A DNA stretch of 64,000 nt, from positions 19,018,001-19,082,000 of the forward strand of contig CM057844.1 in the NCBI GenBank assembly GCA_030068075.1. Direction: 5' to 3'. Source of the DNA: Paguma larvata (lineage: Eukaryota > Chordata > Mammalia > Carnivora > Viverridae). The notes under the pieces are model-generated. The model was not told the origin of the DNA. It saw only the letters and a list, made by a program, of their open reading frames with translations, and ran no database searches. The position numbers and the translations under genes are program-made. Within the stretch, counting starts at the first letter, position 1; every line of letters begins with the position of its first letter. This document shows, piece after piece, positions 24,860 to 36,806 of this stretch.

Positions 24860-25030
24860 TTTTGGATTCCATCCCTGGTCTCATCACTTTCTCTCAGTAG
24901 ACCGTGGACAGGTTACATCACCTCCCTGAGTCTCCATGCCCTTGGAGCCAGGCATTGCAATTAATACATTGATGTAATGCACTTAGCGCAGTCTGGCATG
25001 TAGATACACAGTAAGCACCAGATAGCATCC
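24860..25030 (+). mobile_element. MIR SINE fragment
   Basis: ACAGGTTACATCACCTCCCT and TAATGCACTTAGCGCAGTCTGGCA follow MIR order in the sense direction. Confidence 0.55.
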
Positions 25031-26399
25031 CTGTTTGATATTTAGCCCTAAGTTTATTTCTAGGGACAGAATAAACTCCACCTCCCCTGACAGTGCAGTC
25101 TCCATGGAGGTGTCCAGAGGAACTTCCATTTCTCTTCTGCATTCCACACTTTTGAAGACTTTGGAAAGAAAGCCAGAAATGCGGTGTCAATATTTTGATG
25201 GCCCTAGAGGTACAGAGTTCAAGAAAGAAGCCAGAACTGAGGCAGGGAAGAGATTCCAGGGAGCCGGCAGCAGTGAGGGAGAGGCAAAAGGCTCCATGGA
25301 CACTGCACCAGGAGGACAGGGATTAGGGCTGTGTTTCTGATGTTTCAAACAGAAGTGTATAATAGGCACTCGGTTAGTAGTCATTGAACAGGAGAATGGT
25401 TTGTTGCTGCCTGTTTGTTTGCTTGCTTGTTTGTTTTGAGCATCTAAGGCAGATCAGCTTTCCATGCGCAGTCTTCATATGAGATTTATTGTTTTAAGCA
25501 TCCCTGGGGCCAGCCTTGCCCTCCCCCCTTGCACATCTGATCTGCTGGGAGGTGGGCTCTGCACAGGTGGCTCCCTCTACCTGGATGCTCTTCCTCCAGC
25601 GAACTCTTACGCATTCTCCCCTACTCTTCAGAGCTCTGCCTCCCTGCCGGGTGCCCACACAACATAACCATTGCAGCAGTACAATTATTTGATCGTAAGT
25701 TTGTGGCTTACTCATCTTTGTATTCCCCTCCCCCTCCAGTCTAACAAGTGCTGGTCACATAGTAGATTCCTAAAAACGTTTGCTGAAAAACAGCAGGCTT
25801 CCTTATCATGTAATGCAGCCAAGCAGTAGTCATTTTTGCTTGATTCTCCAGTTGGTGTACCCTTTTTCACTGCTTCCCTGATGACCTGTGCGGGGAGCGG
25901 TAGATTCTAACAGCAGAGCCTGGGCTCCAGCGTCAGTGGTGCCTGCCTGTAGCCAGGCAGCCAGCCATCCCTTCCTTCATTGGCTCAGTAAGATTCTACT
26001 CTGATTCTTAACCACCTGACTTTTGGGCCCAGCATCGTGCGATGGAGGGACGTTTCTGTGCACACCTGTGCCATTCTGGGTGGGGTCCACCAGCTGCACC
26101 TTCCCGTTGAGCACTTGAAATAGTGGCTAGTGCAACTGAGGGGCTAAATCTTAAATGTCATTTTATTTAAATTTAAGTAGTTGTCTCCTCACTGTAAGTC
26201 ATCCTTAAAGCCCTATAGATGGTCCCCAGGGGCTTCTGGAACCTCTTTTATCAGTTTATGTCCTCGGGGCATTTTCCTGGGAGAGGAAGCACACAGTGCA
26301 GGATTCTGGAACCTAGTGCCAGCTCCACATCCCACTACCTGGGTAGGCTAGGCAGAAGTTTCTAGAAGGCAGAGATCAGGTTGAACAGATAAAGAAGAG

Positions 26400-26560
26400 A
26401 CCATGTGGGAAATGTTATAATGGTTCTACAGAGGCCCAATGTGGGGGGGCAGACCCTTTGAATCAAGGAAGGCTTTTAAGAGGAGGTAGTGTTTTGAAAG
26501 ATGTGTCTGGAACCAGCAAGAAGGGGGATGTGGGAAAGAGCGTTCCAGGTAATCAGGCCT
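26400..26560 (-). mobile_element. L2 LINE fragment
   Basis: AAGGAAGGCTTTTAAGAGGA, TGTTTTGAAAGATGTGTCTG and AAAGAGCGTTCCAGG match the reverse L2 3' body. Confidence 0.55.
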
Positions 26561-27240
26561 TGGGATGCCTGAGAAAAGAGTTTTATTTCCCAAGCACCAG
26601 AGGATCAACGGGGAGAGGCACTGACCTCCCAAGTCACTGTGTGAGAAAGGTCACGCTGCACAGCAGATAGGACAGATTGGCAGAGGAAAGGCTGAGGCCG
26701 CAAGCCCAAGTGGGAGGCTGACCTGTAGCCTCGTGCTGGAGGCAAGCTGTATTACACTTTGTCTCATTTAACCCTTAAAGCAAAGGCTCATGGTCTGTCG
26801 TTCTAAAATGAGGATCCTACCACCCAGAGAAGCCAAGTGGCTTGCCCTGTTCCCTTGGTTGGAGTGGAGTTGGGGGCACACACCAGGTGGGGTGCTGAGA
26901 ATCCACACTCCTTGGCCTTTAGGCTGTTGCTCCTCTCAGGCAAGGAGGAGAGGAGGTTCCAGAATATTTGGGACGCTCATCTGATTGGGGTTTGGGGAAG
27001 ATAGAGGCAAAGGTGAATCGCTTTGGGATGGGGTAACTTGATAAAGAGTGATTCCAGGAACCTGGAAGAGAAGAGCAGGAGGAAGCCTAGTTTTTGCATT
27101 TGACATTAGAAGGCCACCCCACTTGTTGACTGTAAAAGTGTTTGAAAGCCCATACCTGAGAGCAGAAGCGGGTCCCCACTGAAGTGATAATCACCCAGGG
27201 CACCAAGAAGCAAAGGCTGAGCCCTGGTGTTGCCTTCCTC

Positions 27241-27296
27241 CAGAGGAGGAGGAGGAGGAGGGGAGGGGAGGGGGAGGGAAGAAGGAAGAGAGGAGT
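27241..27296 (+). repeat. Purine-only GGA-rich tract
   Basis: Following CTCCA there are about 55 bases of G and A only: (GGA)n, then GGGGAGGGGAGGGGGAGGG, then GAAGGAAGAGAGG. It lies about 180 bp upstream of exon 8. Confidence 0.85.
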
Positions 27297-27471
27297 TGGT
27301 GAGAATCTCTTCTACTCTGGGTGTCCTTGTAGTAATTATGCCCTCAGAGCCATCTTCATTGTAAAATGAGACATCTCTCTTAACCAAAAGTTTTGTCACA
27401 TTTGCCCCCAGGGGGCCTGCATGGGGATTTGTGTGGAACTGGCGGTGAGTGCCTTCTGGTGTGTTCCACAG

Positions 27472-27601
27472 GTTGGCAGTCGGCGGGTGATCCAGTACGG
27501 TGCGGCCCTCATGCTGGCTCTTGGCATGATTGGGAAGTTCAGCGCCCTCTTCGCCTCCCTTCCGGATCCGGTGCTTGGCGCCCTCTTCTGTACTCTCTTT
27601 G
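27472..27601 (+). CDS. SLC23A2: SLC23A2 coding exon 8 of window (about residues 453-495)
   Basis: The exon opens with VGSR, the end of the NAT signature, and continues [20 protein letters not shown], then [19 protein letters not shown]. It contributes a hydrophobic helix and the conserved SLPDPVLGA turn. Residue 460 is tyrosine (TAC, 27,496-27,498), where I recall cysteine in human SVCT2. The final G joins GG of the next exon to make Gly496. The acceptor is CCACAG and the donor is TTG|GTAAAA. Confidence 0.96.
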
Positions 27602-28247
27602 GTAAAATCCTATTTCCTTGAGAGCCTGTCCTCTCTCCTCCCTTTCACATTTGCTCAGGAATACCTTCAGTAAGATGGATGGTAATAACACATTTTCATT
27701 TAAAAATACAGAGGGGTTACCTCTTCAAAACATAAAAACGTACATCAGTCTCTGAGTTGAATTTATGCTAAAGGGAGAAGCAAATGTAGAATACTTGTGC
27801 TAGAAAAAATAAGATGACATTAATCTTTAATAGGTGTATCTAATTGATTTAACTCAAATATCTTCTCCGAAGGCCATTTATAACTGACATGATCTCTGTG
27901 CCATACAGTTGTGATCAAGGCCCAGATCTTTGGATGGATTTCCCAATTAATCAGGATGTTTGCCTAGAGCTTTTAAGGGGCAGCCAATATCCTTAGTTTT
28001 CTGCTTGGTCTAAAGAAAGCAAATGTGATGTTTGTTTCCCTGTGTAAGCCCAGATGGTACTTAGGCCAAGAGTAATTCGGTTCAGAGACCCAGGTGGTCA
28101 CATTCCAACCCTGTCTTGACACTGTTCTGTCTACTAACTTGTTTATGGTGGGACAGAGAAGGGACCGTGTGGGGAATCTGTGTCTCCTCCATAGCCCACC
28201 TGTACTTGAGTTTAGTGTCACCTGCCAGCTGATGTCTCTCTCTCCAG
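27602..28247 (+). other. SLC23A2: SLC23A2 intron, 646 bp
   Basis: The intron runs from GTAAAA to CTCCAG. No repeat family or additional exon is recognisable. Confidence 0.88.
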
Positions 28248-28385
28248 GGATGATCACAGCTGTTGGGCTCTCCAATCTGCAGTTCATTGACTTAAATTCT
28301 TCTCGGAACCTCTTCGTGCTGGGATTTTCAATCTTCTTTGGGCTCGTCCTTCCAAGTTACCTCAGACAGAATCCTCTCGTCACAG
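28248..28385 (+). CDS. SLC23A2: SLC23A2 coding exon 9 of window (about residues 496-541)
   Basis: Forty-five full codons read [20 protein letters not shown], then [20 protein letters not shown], then NPLVT. The segment after Gly496 contains the conserved [15 protein letters not shown] linker. A strongly hydrophobic helix ([18 protein letters not shown]) follows. The exon begins in a split glycine codon and ends in another (Gly542). The donor is CAG|GTAAGG and the acceptor is TCTCCAG. Confidence 0.96.
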
Positions 28386-28849
28386 GTAAGGAAAACTGGC
28401 CACAGCCTTAGGAATGGTCTCAGTAAACGTTGGTCCATGTATCTCATTTGAGTCTCACTTTGCCACAACTTATCTGGAAGCCCTTCGCACTTCTGGCCTG
28501 AGCTGGCGTGTGCACCTGACTTGTGTGCACGCTAAGGGCTCTTTATTTACAGGGACCCTGTCTTTTGGGAGAACTCCTGTGTACAAAACCTTTTGATTTC
28601 TCAGACTAATGCTTTACGAAAATGTAGAATTCCTCAAAACCCAGCTTCACAGACTTTCAAATATATGTCTTTCTATGGGGATTATAACTACTTTGAATTC
28701 AAGATTCAAACCCTTTTAACACCTTTTTATTTAATACCCTGATGTCATGAAGAACGAACAAAAGGGAACCATCTTAAGTAGCGATTGCTGCTGACATTTT
28801 ATGCAGAATTGGGGACCATTTTATATACACATGTATATATATATATATA

Positions 28850-29325
28850 TAAATTTCTTTTTAAGTAAAACTTCTATAATGTAAAATTAACTATTTTAAA
28901 GTGAACAGTTCAGTGCCATTTTAATATGTTTACAATGTTGTGTAACCACCACCTCTATTCAGTTTCCAAAACTGTCTCCTCGCCCCAAAATAAAATTCCA
29001 TATCCATGAAGCAGTTAATTCCTGTTATCCCCCTTCTCCCAGCCCTTGGCAACCACTGATTTGCTTTCTGTCTCTGTGGCTCTTCCTGTTCTGGATATCT
29101 CACAGAAACGGAATCTTATTATATATGATCTCTGGCTTCTTTCACTTAGCAGAATGTTTTTGAGATACGTATATAAGTATTTCATTCCTTTTCATGGCTA
29201 ATAGTATTCCATTGTATATATACACCATAATCTGTTTATCCGCTTGTCCAACAACAGACATTTGGGCTGTTTCTACCCTGTGACAGTTGTGAATAGTGCC
29301 GTTGTGAACATGGGCTGCATAAGTA
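28850..29325 (-). mobile_element. L1 (mammalian-wide type) 3' region, part 1
   Basis: Reverse L1 landmarks include TTTTAAAGTGAACAGTTCAG, GGCAACCACTGATTTGC and AGTATTCCATTGTATATATA. It is broken at 29,325 by another element and resumes at 29,808. Confidence 0.75.
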
Positions 29326-29807
29326 CAGTCAGTCCTCATCCACGGTAGTTCTGTGCTGTGAGGTCACGGTGAACGCGGAATTAGCAAATGCTGAACCGTC
29401 CCTTGTAGGGGAGGAAGAGCCAACAGCAGTGTCATTCACCCAACACGTGTGTCTTCTCCCTGAGGCTCGGCATGGCTTTCTTGTCTCTGGGAACCATAGA
29501 CAGCACTTCAACACGACACTCGGGGGCCATTTTAAACAATGAAATCACCGACCAAAAACACAAAATGGGGAAGAGGCGGTGTTAAACAGACCGCCGCAAG
29601 CGTGCTTGAGAGAGCAGAGGTGAAACAAGAAGGTGGAGTGGTACCTTGTTTGACCTCAGCCAGGAACGTGCGTGTTGTTGGCAACTCAGAGTTTCTGCTG
29701 CTTTGTGAACGACTGTGAAGGCCAGGAGGGTTCATTTTGGGCTTGCAGATGAAGTTTTAGTGTGTAGGTAAATTCACAGATACAGAATCTGCTAATAGGA
29801 TCAGCTG
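29326..29807. mobile_element. DNA-transposon-like element inside L1
   Basis: The element starts CAGTCAGTCCTCATCCAC directly after a TA and ends AATAGGATCAGCTG. The ends are imperfectly inverted, as in old Tigger/mariner relatives. No transposase frame is seen. The family is not assigned. Confidence 0.55.
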
Positions 29808-30000
29808 GATTTGAGTACCTGCTCTCTGTTCTTTGGGGTAGAATTGCCGTGTCCTAGGGTAGTTCTAGATTCTCACTTTGGGAAGAGCTGCCAAACTGAT
29901 TCCCACCACCTAAGCTCAGGAGCTTCTGTTTCTCCACACCCTGGCCAACACTTGTTATCTTCTGCTGAGGATTATTATATTTTAAATATAAGAAGTGTGT
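29808..30000 (-). mobile_element. L1 3' region, part 2
   Basis: TTTGAGTACCTGCTCTCTGT, AGCTGCCAAACTGATTCCCA and CCAACACTTGTTATCTTCTG continue the L1 order that was interrupted at 29,325. Confidence 0.7.
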
Positions 30001-30540
30001 GAGCTTCTGAGAACAAGGAAAAGGAGATTCTTGCTGCTTTTTACATTTTAATATATCACATTTATATGAGTTCACTTACAGAAATTTAATTGCTCCTAAT
30101 TAAAAGGAGCTAGGCACAAATCAGCCATCCCGGATTCTGAAACCCTTTACTGATTGCATGCACCACAGATACTCTTGTTGTCTTATGTTATCTTTGTAGT
30201 TTTTCCCACCTTACTATGGCCATCCTTTATTATATATTTTTTTCTTGATCTACAAACACCACACCCCAGTGGCTTCCTAGTTCATTATAGGGTAAGCTTC
30301 ACTCTTAAATTTATCTTCTACAGTTCATTGTTGAGAATTTTCCTTATGGAGATAACCTTTTGATTGTTGTTGAAATTACCTATAATAGTGTAAAATGTTA
30401 CTGGCAAAAATTTATCTGCTCATGTAAACAGAAATTTTCACGTTTATGCATCACATTGACTGGTGATTAGTGCCCACCTCAGTGCTCCTTTTAGGTGTCC
30501 TGGCTGTGGCAGTGACCCTCCCGCTGTGTTCTGTCTCCAG

Positions 30541-30636
30541 GCATAACAGGGATCGATCAGGTGTTGAACGTTCTTCTCACAACGGCTATGTTTGTAGGAG
30601 GCTGCGTGGCTTTTATTTTGGATAACACCATCCCAG
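30541..30636 (+). CDS. SLC23A2: SLC23A2 coding exon 10 of window (about residues 542-573)
   Basis: This 96-bp exon has 31 full codons: [20 protein letters not shown], then [11 protein letters not shown]. It encodes the last membrane helix region ([20 protein letters not shown]) and the start of the cytoplasmic tail (DNTIPG). It begins and ends in split glycine codons (542 and 574). The acceptor is CTCCAG and the donor is CAG|GTACGT. Confidence 0.96.
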
Positions 30637-32420
30637 GTACGTGGTATATACCAAAATTCTTATTGCGTATGTGAATTACTTGTTTTATGAAATGAATACA
30701 GAAGCAGGAAGAGTGAATCAATTGAAAGCCCTCACTGGTTCAAACTGTCTCTTCTAAAGTGGTTATGATGATCCTCCAAGCCTCCTTTTATGAATCTGTT
30801 TGTTGCTGATAAACCTAGTGTGGGTTTTTTCCTTGCTGAGTTGAGAGGAAGCAGGTAAACTCCTTGCCTAAGGTGCAGGGTGGTAGGATGCCTGGGGCAT
30901 TGTCCAGGCCACCAGCCTCGCTCAGTGCTCACGGTGGCTTTTGTCATCTTGTTCACACACTCTTCTGAGCCAGCTCTTAATGGCCTTCGGTGCGTCTCCT
31001 CCTTCCAGAGGCAATCTCCCAGCTAACTAGGACCGAAGATAGTATGGTAGGCACAGGTTCTTCCCAGGGTCAGTGCCTGAGAGATGAATGGAGGAAGCTA
31101 CCTCCCCAACACCCGTGGCCCTTGTTTCTCAGCTGGCTGCATTCTGTGCCGAGCTGGGTGACGGATGAGGATGTGATGTGGTCCCTCCCTCGCAGCCTTC
31201 CCAGCTTCCTAGAGGAGGCTGCCGGTACCGCTGGAAAATACCACCACGGACACACTGGTAGATTCACCTTCCATCAAGGAAGGGTGATGCTTATTCTTAA
31301 ACTTGAAGGTTTTGTTGAGATTTCTCCCCTAAAAATGGCACACCTCCAAAAAAGACTCATTCAAGAGGTTGCTGCACATCAGGGAGAAGGAATCACACGC
31401 ACAAATAGGTGGAAGGTGTTAGATGGATGGGGGTCAGTCACTGACTCAGAGCTAATTGGGAGAGACGTAAAGGAGTCTGACAGGTGGAAATTAAAGTCCA
31501 CTTTGTTACAGCAACATGGACAGGAGGGCCTTGCTTAGATGTAAGAAAATAATGGTGTTCCTTATCCTGCATCACAGACTTGAGCTCATCATCTGGGCTG
31601 GGCAAAGACAGTGTGTTGTTAGGTATCCCATGTAGCCAGGGGCAGGTGCCAATGTGCCTCTCTGCACCACAGAGATTTATGGAAAAAGTCCAGGGCTCAG
31701 GAGTTGCTGAGCCCTGTAGGCCCAGATCTTTCTCCCTGACTCATTTGTCAGGGTACAGAGTGGCCCAGAGTGTTAACGCCCATGGAAGTCATCCTCACAA
31801 GGAGCATGGCGTGCAGGGAATACACGGCAAGTACATCTCCCTCCCTTCCCCTCCCCCCCCAACCCCACACAGATGGAGCAGAACAGAATGAAGCTTGGCA
31901 TGTGTTGATGGGGGGTAGTTTGCCCTGACTAGTTGATGAAGACATTATATATGCTATAATAAAGACTGGGTTCCATTTGCAAGATCATATTTGCATTTTG
32001 GAAGTTCTTGTGTTGGTTTTTGAGAACAGATTTGGGGAAGGAAATGGTGAGATGGAAGACCAGGCAACCAGTTAGGAGATTGTTATAATGACCCAAGAAA
32101 GCAATAACATGATGTGGGCCAGACCTCAACAGTGAAAATTGAGAATATGGGCCACTTGGGAGGACAGTGAGGAGGCAAAGCCATCAGGTGGTTTGACTGT
32201 GGAGCAAAAGGAACAGGATGAGTTAGCGATTCTTAGATTTCTGGTTTAGGCACCTGGATGGCTGAGTGCCCTTAGCTGCTCGTGAAGGGATCTTTGCTGT
32301 CATCCCGTCAAGTTCCATGTATGGGGCAGCATGTCAGAGAATCTCAACTCTTGGTGGAACTGTCAAGCTAAACGTTCCATTGTATTGTTTTGTGTGTGTG
32401 TTTGTGTGCTTGTTCCACAG
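30637..32420 (+). other. SLC23A2: SLC23A2 intron, 1,784 bp
   Basis: The last intron runs from GTACGT to TTCCACAG. A minus-strand L2-like fragment lies near 32,035-32,200. The acceptor is preceded by a GTGTGTGTGT/TTGTGTGC tract. A long open frame at 30,990-31,538 has no recognisable homology and lacks coding signatures. Confidence 0.82.
32035..32200 (-). mobile_element. L2 LINE fragment
   Basis: CCAGTTAGGAGATTGTTATAATGA and a degraded flank match the reverse L2 body. Confidence 0.45.
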
Positions 32421-32653
32421 GTACTCCAGAGGAAAGAGGGATCCGGAAATGGAAGAAGGGAGTGGGCAAAGGGAGCAAGTCACTCGATGGCATGGAATCC
32501 TACGATCTGCCATTCGGCATGAACATTATTAAAAAATACAGATGCTTCAGCTACTTACCCATCAGCCCAACCTTTGCAGGCTACACGTGGAAAGGCCTCG
32601 GGAAGAGCGCCACCAGCCGGAGTTCAGATGAGGACTCGCAGGCCACGGTATAG
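32421..32653 (+). CDS. SLC23A2: SLC23A2 terminal coding exon (about residues 574-650) and stop
   Basis: The exon encodes the cytoplasmic C-terminal tail: [20 protein letters not shown], then [20 protein letters not shown], then [20 protein letters not shown] and [16 protein letters not shown] before TAG (32,651-32,653). The basic [10 protein letters not shown] block and the acidic serine-rich SRSSDEDSQ tail are typical of SVCT2. The last residue is valine, where I recall glycine in human. The KSATS stretch also differs from my memory of the human tail (KSDNS). Translation ends here and the exon continues as the 3' UTR. Confidence 0.96.
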
Positions 32654-35600
32654 CCGTAGCTCACCCTGTGGCCCGGCCGCAGTGAGGCATGAATCTGTAG
32701 TTCCTTGCTGAGTAACAAGCAGTAACCTGTATGTTGTAATATCTGCATTTACATTCTGCACCCAGAGCTAAGATGATTACAAATAGCTTTTTTGTTGTGG
32801 GTGGTGATTGTGTCTAATATCGTGTCTCACCTGTCTCCTTATTTAAGCTCCACCCCTTGCCTTTGAGAGCATCCATTGAACTTGAAGTTCCTGTCCTCCT
32901 GTGGGAGTGGGTGTTTAAATCCACAGTGGTTCCTTGGTTTTGATCTCCTTCCACCACCCTGGGCTAGCTTTCTTACAAGCTGCCTCTGGGGCACAGAGGC
33001 ATTCTGTCCCGGAAGCACCTGAACCCGGTTCTATTTTATTTGACCTCAGTCTGTTCCCACATAGACCCCCTCTGGTCAAGGAGCCACCAGTACCCTCGCA
33101 CTGTTGCATCTGACTGGTCAAATGTGATTCTGTGTCCCCCGATGCTCCTGTAACAGGAAACTATTGACCCGATTGAAAACAGTTGACGTGGTTACCCTAT
33201 ACCCATATCTGTGTGTGGGTAAGGTCTGTACAGGTATTATTAGGATCGAAATTGGGGGATTGGAGGGGAAGGGAAAGTACCTTGAAGTCAATATCTGATT
33301 CTCAACTGCTCTTTCTTGGTGCCGCCCTGGCCCTGGTGGGCCAGCGCATTTCATACTGGCCTCTTTTTCACTATAATTGAGACACTCTATCTGACATTTT
33401 CTCACTCCAGGCTGGCGTGATGGGTATAGAGTGCCACACAAGGGCACTAAGCAGATGTGTATGGGAGTCTTGACTCTGCTGTCATGTGGAAGTCAGTTCT
33501 TGTTGCGCGTGTCTATAAATTACAAGATTTTATTCCTATTTAATGTTATTGACTATAACAGGTTTTTGAAATCAGTGTTTTTCCATGTGACCCTCTTACC
33601 TTGCATCCCTATAACTTGTCCCCCACCCCTCACTTCCCGTTGTGAAAAGAACCAGCATTTATAAAGCTGTGGATACCATCAGGGAAACTTGTCGTCAAGG
33701 CTTTTGAAGGCCAGTAACCATTATTGTGGTTGTGTTTTGTATTGCTTGATACCATGAAAGTGTAAATACTGTAATGCCTAATCTATTTATCAAAACTGAC
33801 TACTGGACCAGAGCCCGGAAACCTTGGGTTAAGCTACACGTGAATTTGTTTTGTGAAGAAGGGAAGCTGGGGCAGGTGATCAACAGAGCCGCCGTATTGA
33901 ATGGTTGGGCATCCTGGTAGTTCATCCCCGTAGCTCTGTTGCAAGTCATTTCTGGCAGTTAAGGCTTAAGGAGACTTTCTGTGGGTTGCCAGGTGGAATG
34001 TCCACTGGATTTTGATTTTGCAGAGGGGAAAATTAGACCCCCTGGCCAAATGCTGCCTTTCTTGTTTAAGTGATTGTGTAAGGTGGTTAAGAAAAGCAGT
34101 AGGCAGGGCCCCTTCTGTTGATTTCTGGTTAATAACACTAAATCCTTTCTGAAAAAGTTACTTCTGTGGAATTTGGTTTGATAATTTTCAGCCAAAGGAA
34201 AACCCTGAAACACAAGGTAGCAACCTCTCTGCATGAGGTTGTGCTTCCTAGGTCGTTTGTTAACCTGGTTGAGCCTTGGACAGCCATGGGTGTGCTTGTC
34301 TCTGATAGCGCAGGGCATGGTTCCCAGCAGCCCTGTGTCCACAATGAGCCCCCACCGCGGGCTCTCCTCCACCTGGTTCTGATGTCTTTGACAGCATTGT
34401 TGTACCACCACAGCCTCCTCGATTCCTGGGAAGTTTGGGGCTTCAAGGCATATTCTGGCAAGAATAGATCAGAGCCACTGTATCGTTTTGCCAAGATCTT
34501 ATTGCAGATTAAGTAAAAAAAAAAAAATAGGTTCTAAATTACATTTAATCTTGTATGTTGTTTTTTAAAATCGTATCTGATGCATAGTTAATTATAGAAG
34601 CACACTGGTTAACGGTTTTCATCCCTTTAACTTGGTTAACTAACACTCAATGCCGACAGCCCTCCTGCACTGTTTGTTTTTGCTCAGCATCTCTAATTTC
34701 TCTGCTCTAAATAGTAGGGAAAACTGTCAAACATGCCAGAAATTTGCAGTATTCTAGTTCTCTAGGTGAGCAGAAGGACCAAATATCCAAATAAAAAGCA
34801 TCTGAACATTGGGTAATTTAACCTGACTGGGCACCTTCCCTCCTAGTGAGTGACACTCAGGGTATGTGCTTCGAACATCCAGAAACCCACTCCCTTCTGA
34901 AACCCCTCCTTGGGCTGGGTTTTATTGGGAGGTTCCAAATCTGCTGGTCTGGGGGATGTCTTCTGCAAGCATTTAAATGTGGAGGGAAGCTCTGTAGCCA
35001 CCCCTTCTGTTAGAGATGGGGGAGTTTGCCCTACTTGTTCCATTGGGGCCAACTTTAGATTCCCTAAGGCAGGGGGAAGGGACAGGAGGTGGGGAGGAAA
35101 GAGGGCAGCCCAACTAAAGGTCTCATTGAGTCTGGTACATTACGCACAGCCTGTGAAACTCACTTTCACTTGAGTGATTGGAGTCTCCTGATAATCAATA
35201 GATCTTGTATGTGCAGCACACACAACCATGGTCAAAAGTGGTCCTCCTGCTGGCAGATACACTACAGAATGAGTCTGTAATTAAAAGAAAAATGTATTTG
35301 CTCCTTAGGCTTACACACATGCCTTAAAGGACGGTTTTGAGGGACGAAGTGGCCATGTGCACTTACATTATTGGCTTGTATTGCTGGGGCTGCATGTCCA
35401 CCATGCTTTGGCCAGTAGAACATTTTAAAACGTTTTGGATAGAAATGTTCTTGAGCAGGGCATTTAGACTCCAGTTTCCATAGTGACTGCCTACCCACCA
35501 TTGACCGTGGCCATCTTGAGGTAAGAAGTAGAAGGTATTTAGAAGGACAGTAGATACTATCCTATCAAGGTGGGTGACAAGTGAGAGCCCACCACTGGTT

Positions 35601-36806
35601 CTAATTAAAAAAAAAAAAATTCTAACATGGTTCATAGAGTAATGGGAAATGGTTCCAGTCTTTGTCTCATCAGGGAATTGAACTTAGATTCATTCACATA
35701 GGCTCTTAAGAGGGTTTCAGATGTCATAATAAGTTTCTCGTGATTGATGGAGGCAAGAGAAGTGGCTTAACCAGGCCAGCTGGAATGAGGCGTCGTGAGT
35801 CCTGGTGGTTTCCCGTTTTCATGGTAACAAATTCACACACAAGATTTGCTTTATACTGTAGAATACTGACTTTCATGATGACGACTTGGTTTATGCATGA
35901 ATACTGCAGTATTTCCATATAGTAAAATGACATTTCTACCCAGGATAATAGTCACAGTTTTCCAGGGAGGGAATGATATAATTTTCATGACAATGTCATG
36001 TGATAATAGAATTTCTCCATTGATGAATCTCTAGTATGTGTGTATACTTTATTTACCCATGCGTATATTTTATCACCACGAGCTAAAGTTGTTGTTTCTT
36101 TCATTCACGGCTCTGCTGAAGTATTGGTACTGGCAGCTTAGACTTACAGGTTGGCAGCTGTCATCATCCATAATACTGACGCCACAAGAGTGGCCAGGCC
36201 AGGTAGAAGGTGAATAAGGAGCTGTGGCAGAAGCCTCATTCCAGAACATGTCTGGCAATGAGCGGCAGCGTTGCGTAGTCGCTGTACTTGGGACATGCAC
36301 ACGCAGCCACACCCCTGGGCACCGTGGCTGTACCCTCGCTGCATGCGGGCCTGAGGCTTCCCGGCCCCCCTCCCGCCACCTCAGGGGAGCCCACCTGGGC
36401 CTCAGAGAAGTGCCTCGGGTTTTCACACACTGTGGGTGTTGTGCTCTGTCCCCTTACGATTTGGACACAGAGAACAGGACGTTCCCCACCCGCCACTTCA
36501 TCGGCAGTCACCTCCCGAGTGGTGCGAGAAGACCGCCTGTTGTCGCCGGCATTCAGCCTCTCCCCGTGGACGCGGAAAGCACGTTAGCGCTGAGCACCCC
36601 TTTTCAGCAGCCTCACACACATTCCTGTCCTAGGTTGTTCTTGACTGTGCCTGGTCATCCCTCCGCAGAAGGAACGCCTGGCGTCCTTAACTCACTGCGC
36701 TCATCCCCCGGCACTTAGGGCACCCTTACCAGTGTTGCCGTCTTAACTGACAGTTCAAGTTAATACCCGTTTTTGTTTGTTGGTAACAACCTCTGTTTGA
36801 CTTATT

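Larger units (their letters stand above)
22191..27471 (+). other. SLC23A2: SLC23A2 intron, 5,281 bp
   Basis: The intron runs from GTACAG to TTCCACAG. It contains a minus-strand L2 (22.4-22.96 kb), a MIR fragment (24.86-25.03 kb), two copies of an unnamed MER-type repeat (24.40-24.59 and about 26.10-26.18 kb), a second L2 piece (about 26.4-26.56 kb) and a purine-only tract (27.24-27.30 kb). It has no Can-SINE. Segments 23.0-24.3 and 25.0-26.0 kb show nothing I can name apart from a weak L2-like tail near 25.74 kb. Confidence 0.85.
28386..30540 (+). other. SLC23A2: SLC23A2 intron, 2,155 bp
   Basis: The intron runs from GTAAGG to TCTCCAG. Its middle is almost entirely transposon: a minus-strand L1 3' region (28.85-30.0 kb) interrupted by a DNA-transposon-like element (29.33-29.81 kb). 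A short (TA)n run lies at 28,833-28,851. Confidence 0.85.

Noticed and set aside
30990..31538. 182-codon open frame in the last intron
   Set aside because: No domain or family resemblance. The position between two confirmed exons of the same strand argues for intronic noise.
32246..32290. TTAGGCACCTGGATGGCTGAGTG as a possible Can-SINE head
   Set aside because: Only about 25 bases resemble the SINE head, with no tRNA-like body or CT tail after it.
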